Part shown: in pieces, positions 17,963 through 18,691 of the stretch
Layout of the letters: each line of letters opens with the position of its first letter
How positions within the stretch are numbered: position 1 is the first letter of the stretch
Assembly (NCBI GenBank): GCA_015501595.1
Contig: JADNRX010000890.1
Location: 1-18,691, forward strand
Direction of reading: 5' to 3'
Source of the DNA: Hymenopellis radicata
Taxonomy: Eukaryota; Basidiomycota; Agaricomycetes; Agaricales; Physalacriaceae
DNA: 18,691 nt
Made by a program: the position numbers and the translations under genes
The notes under the pieces: generated by a model
Database searches by the model: none
The model's input: only the letters and a program-made list of their open reading frames with translations
What the model was told of the DNA's origin: nothing

Positions 17963-18691
17963 GGTGGCAGCGCAATTGTCACAATCGCCGGTCGGCCACC
18001 TGGAGGGTCGCTACTCAGCCACTGTGGACTAAACTTTGGCCACTGCCGAATTGGGTAGACAATGCCTTCGTGATTGCTGTATTTGGATCACGGAGTAAAT
18101 TTCCACAGGGAATAGCCATGTGTAGGGTTGATGGTGATATTAGAAATTGGTCCGGGGTGAAATACGACGTCGGCTCATTGACCAAAGTGTGGCGTACGCA
18201 GTTCCAAATTCGGCTGTGTTCGAGGCCATTGTTCAAACGACGAGGACCATTCAAATCAGCGTGGCACTGACACTTGCAAATTGCTATACCCACGCCGTCG
18301 TGAGTTTCCAGAGACCCAGAGGTTGGGGAAATCGAACATACCATTGTTCCAAGTTTTCGTCCATGCTGCAATTCCGGTAAAAGGTACCTTAAATCGAATG
18401 GACGTTTTCTGAACACGTAGTGTCATCTCGGATCATGCTCACTAGCGTCACTTCGCTGTCGACGAATAGGTCAAGAAAAGTCCTGCGAAGGGAAACATCA
18501 AATTTCAGTCCGCTGTTCGCAAGCAAACCGTCCTCGCACTTTCGCGTGATCATGACGACCCAATAGAGTTGCAGACAGGGCGTATTGGTCGAACATGGAA
18601 AGGCGTATAGAATGCCAAGTAGACCAAGTTAGTATGAGATAGCGTTATTCAGTATTCATACCAGTCGATGGTCCCGTAGTGCGAGATTGTA
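17963..18691. other. Right end, no supportable gene
   Basis: On the minus strand, one frame is open from about 18650 to 18405 (78 codons, with FDVSLRRTFLDLFVDSEV) and another is open from 18416 to 18015. They overlap awkwardly and show no known motif, start or clean splice site. They could be fragments of a decayed gene that begins beyond the right edge. Nothing else was found. Confidence 0.25.

Overview
The window looks like a piece of a filamentous basidiomycete (Agaricomycete-type) nuclear genome. The evidence is many short GT-AG introns (46-62 nt typical, often with a CTAAC/CTGAC-like branch site), both strands coding, and several gene families common in mushroom-forming fungi: an F-box protein with the 'LCDAII.F' / 'LLACSLVS' signature, a Zn2Cys6 regulator, a fungal HMG-box protein, a class 3 lipase and a TET/JBP-type 2-oxoglutarate dioxygenase. 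No bacterial, organellar or viral gene set is visible. No database search was possible; family calls rest on motifs read by eye.

Layout, left to right. 1-1303: tandem satellite, monomer about 160 bp, each monomer carrying a near-perfect hairpin (nine copies); it runs off the left edge. 1749-3244 (+): six-exon TET/JBP-like dioxygenase with two single-base frameshifts. 3245-5080: a motif-rich gap, then degenerate repeated modules with splice-like GTAAG motifs and one exon-like segment encoding a membrane helix (-). 6171-6940 (+): decayed class 3 lipase, with hairpins and an AGTT/ACTC-rich tract behind it. 7504-8803 (-): intact five-exon protein of unknown function with a GRF-like zinc-finger motif. 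9472-10601 (-): F-box protein with two frameshifts. 11554-14315 (+): seven-exon Zn2Cys6 transcription factor with a shifted internal segment. 14809-15050 (+): relic of a PIF1-like helicase. 15285-16587 (+): intact seven-exon Ala/Lys/Glu-rich coiled-coil protein. 16827-17866 (-): HMG-box protein with about three indels and a TATA box upstream. 17963-18691: no gene that can be supported.

The genes do not form an obvious pathway or cluster. What unites the window is the pattern of damage: five recognisable genes carry about fourteen apparent frameshifts, and all but one behave as the loss of exactly one base, while two genes of unknown function (366 and 303 aa) are undamaged across all exons. 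This is either uncorrected deletion error in a long-read assembly or an unusual mode of gene decay next to satellite and transposon-derived DNA; raw reads would decide. The TET/JBP gene, the helicase relic, the satellite and the short-motif tracts suggest a region shaped by mobile elements, but no intact transposase is present.
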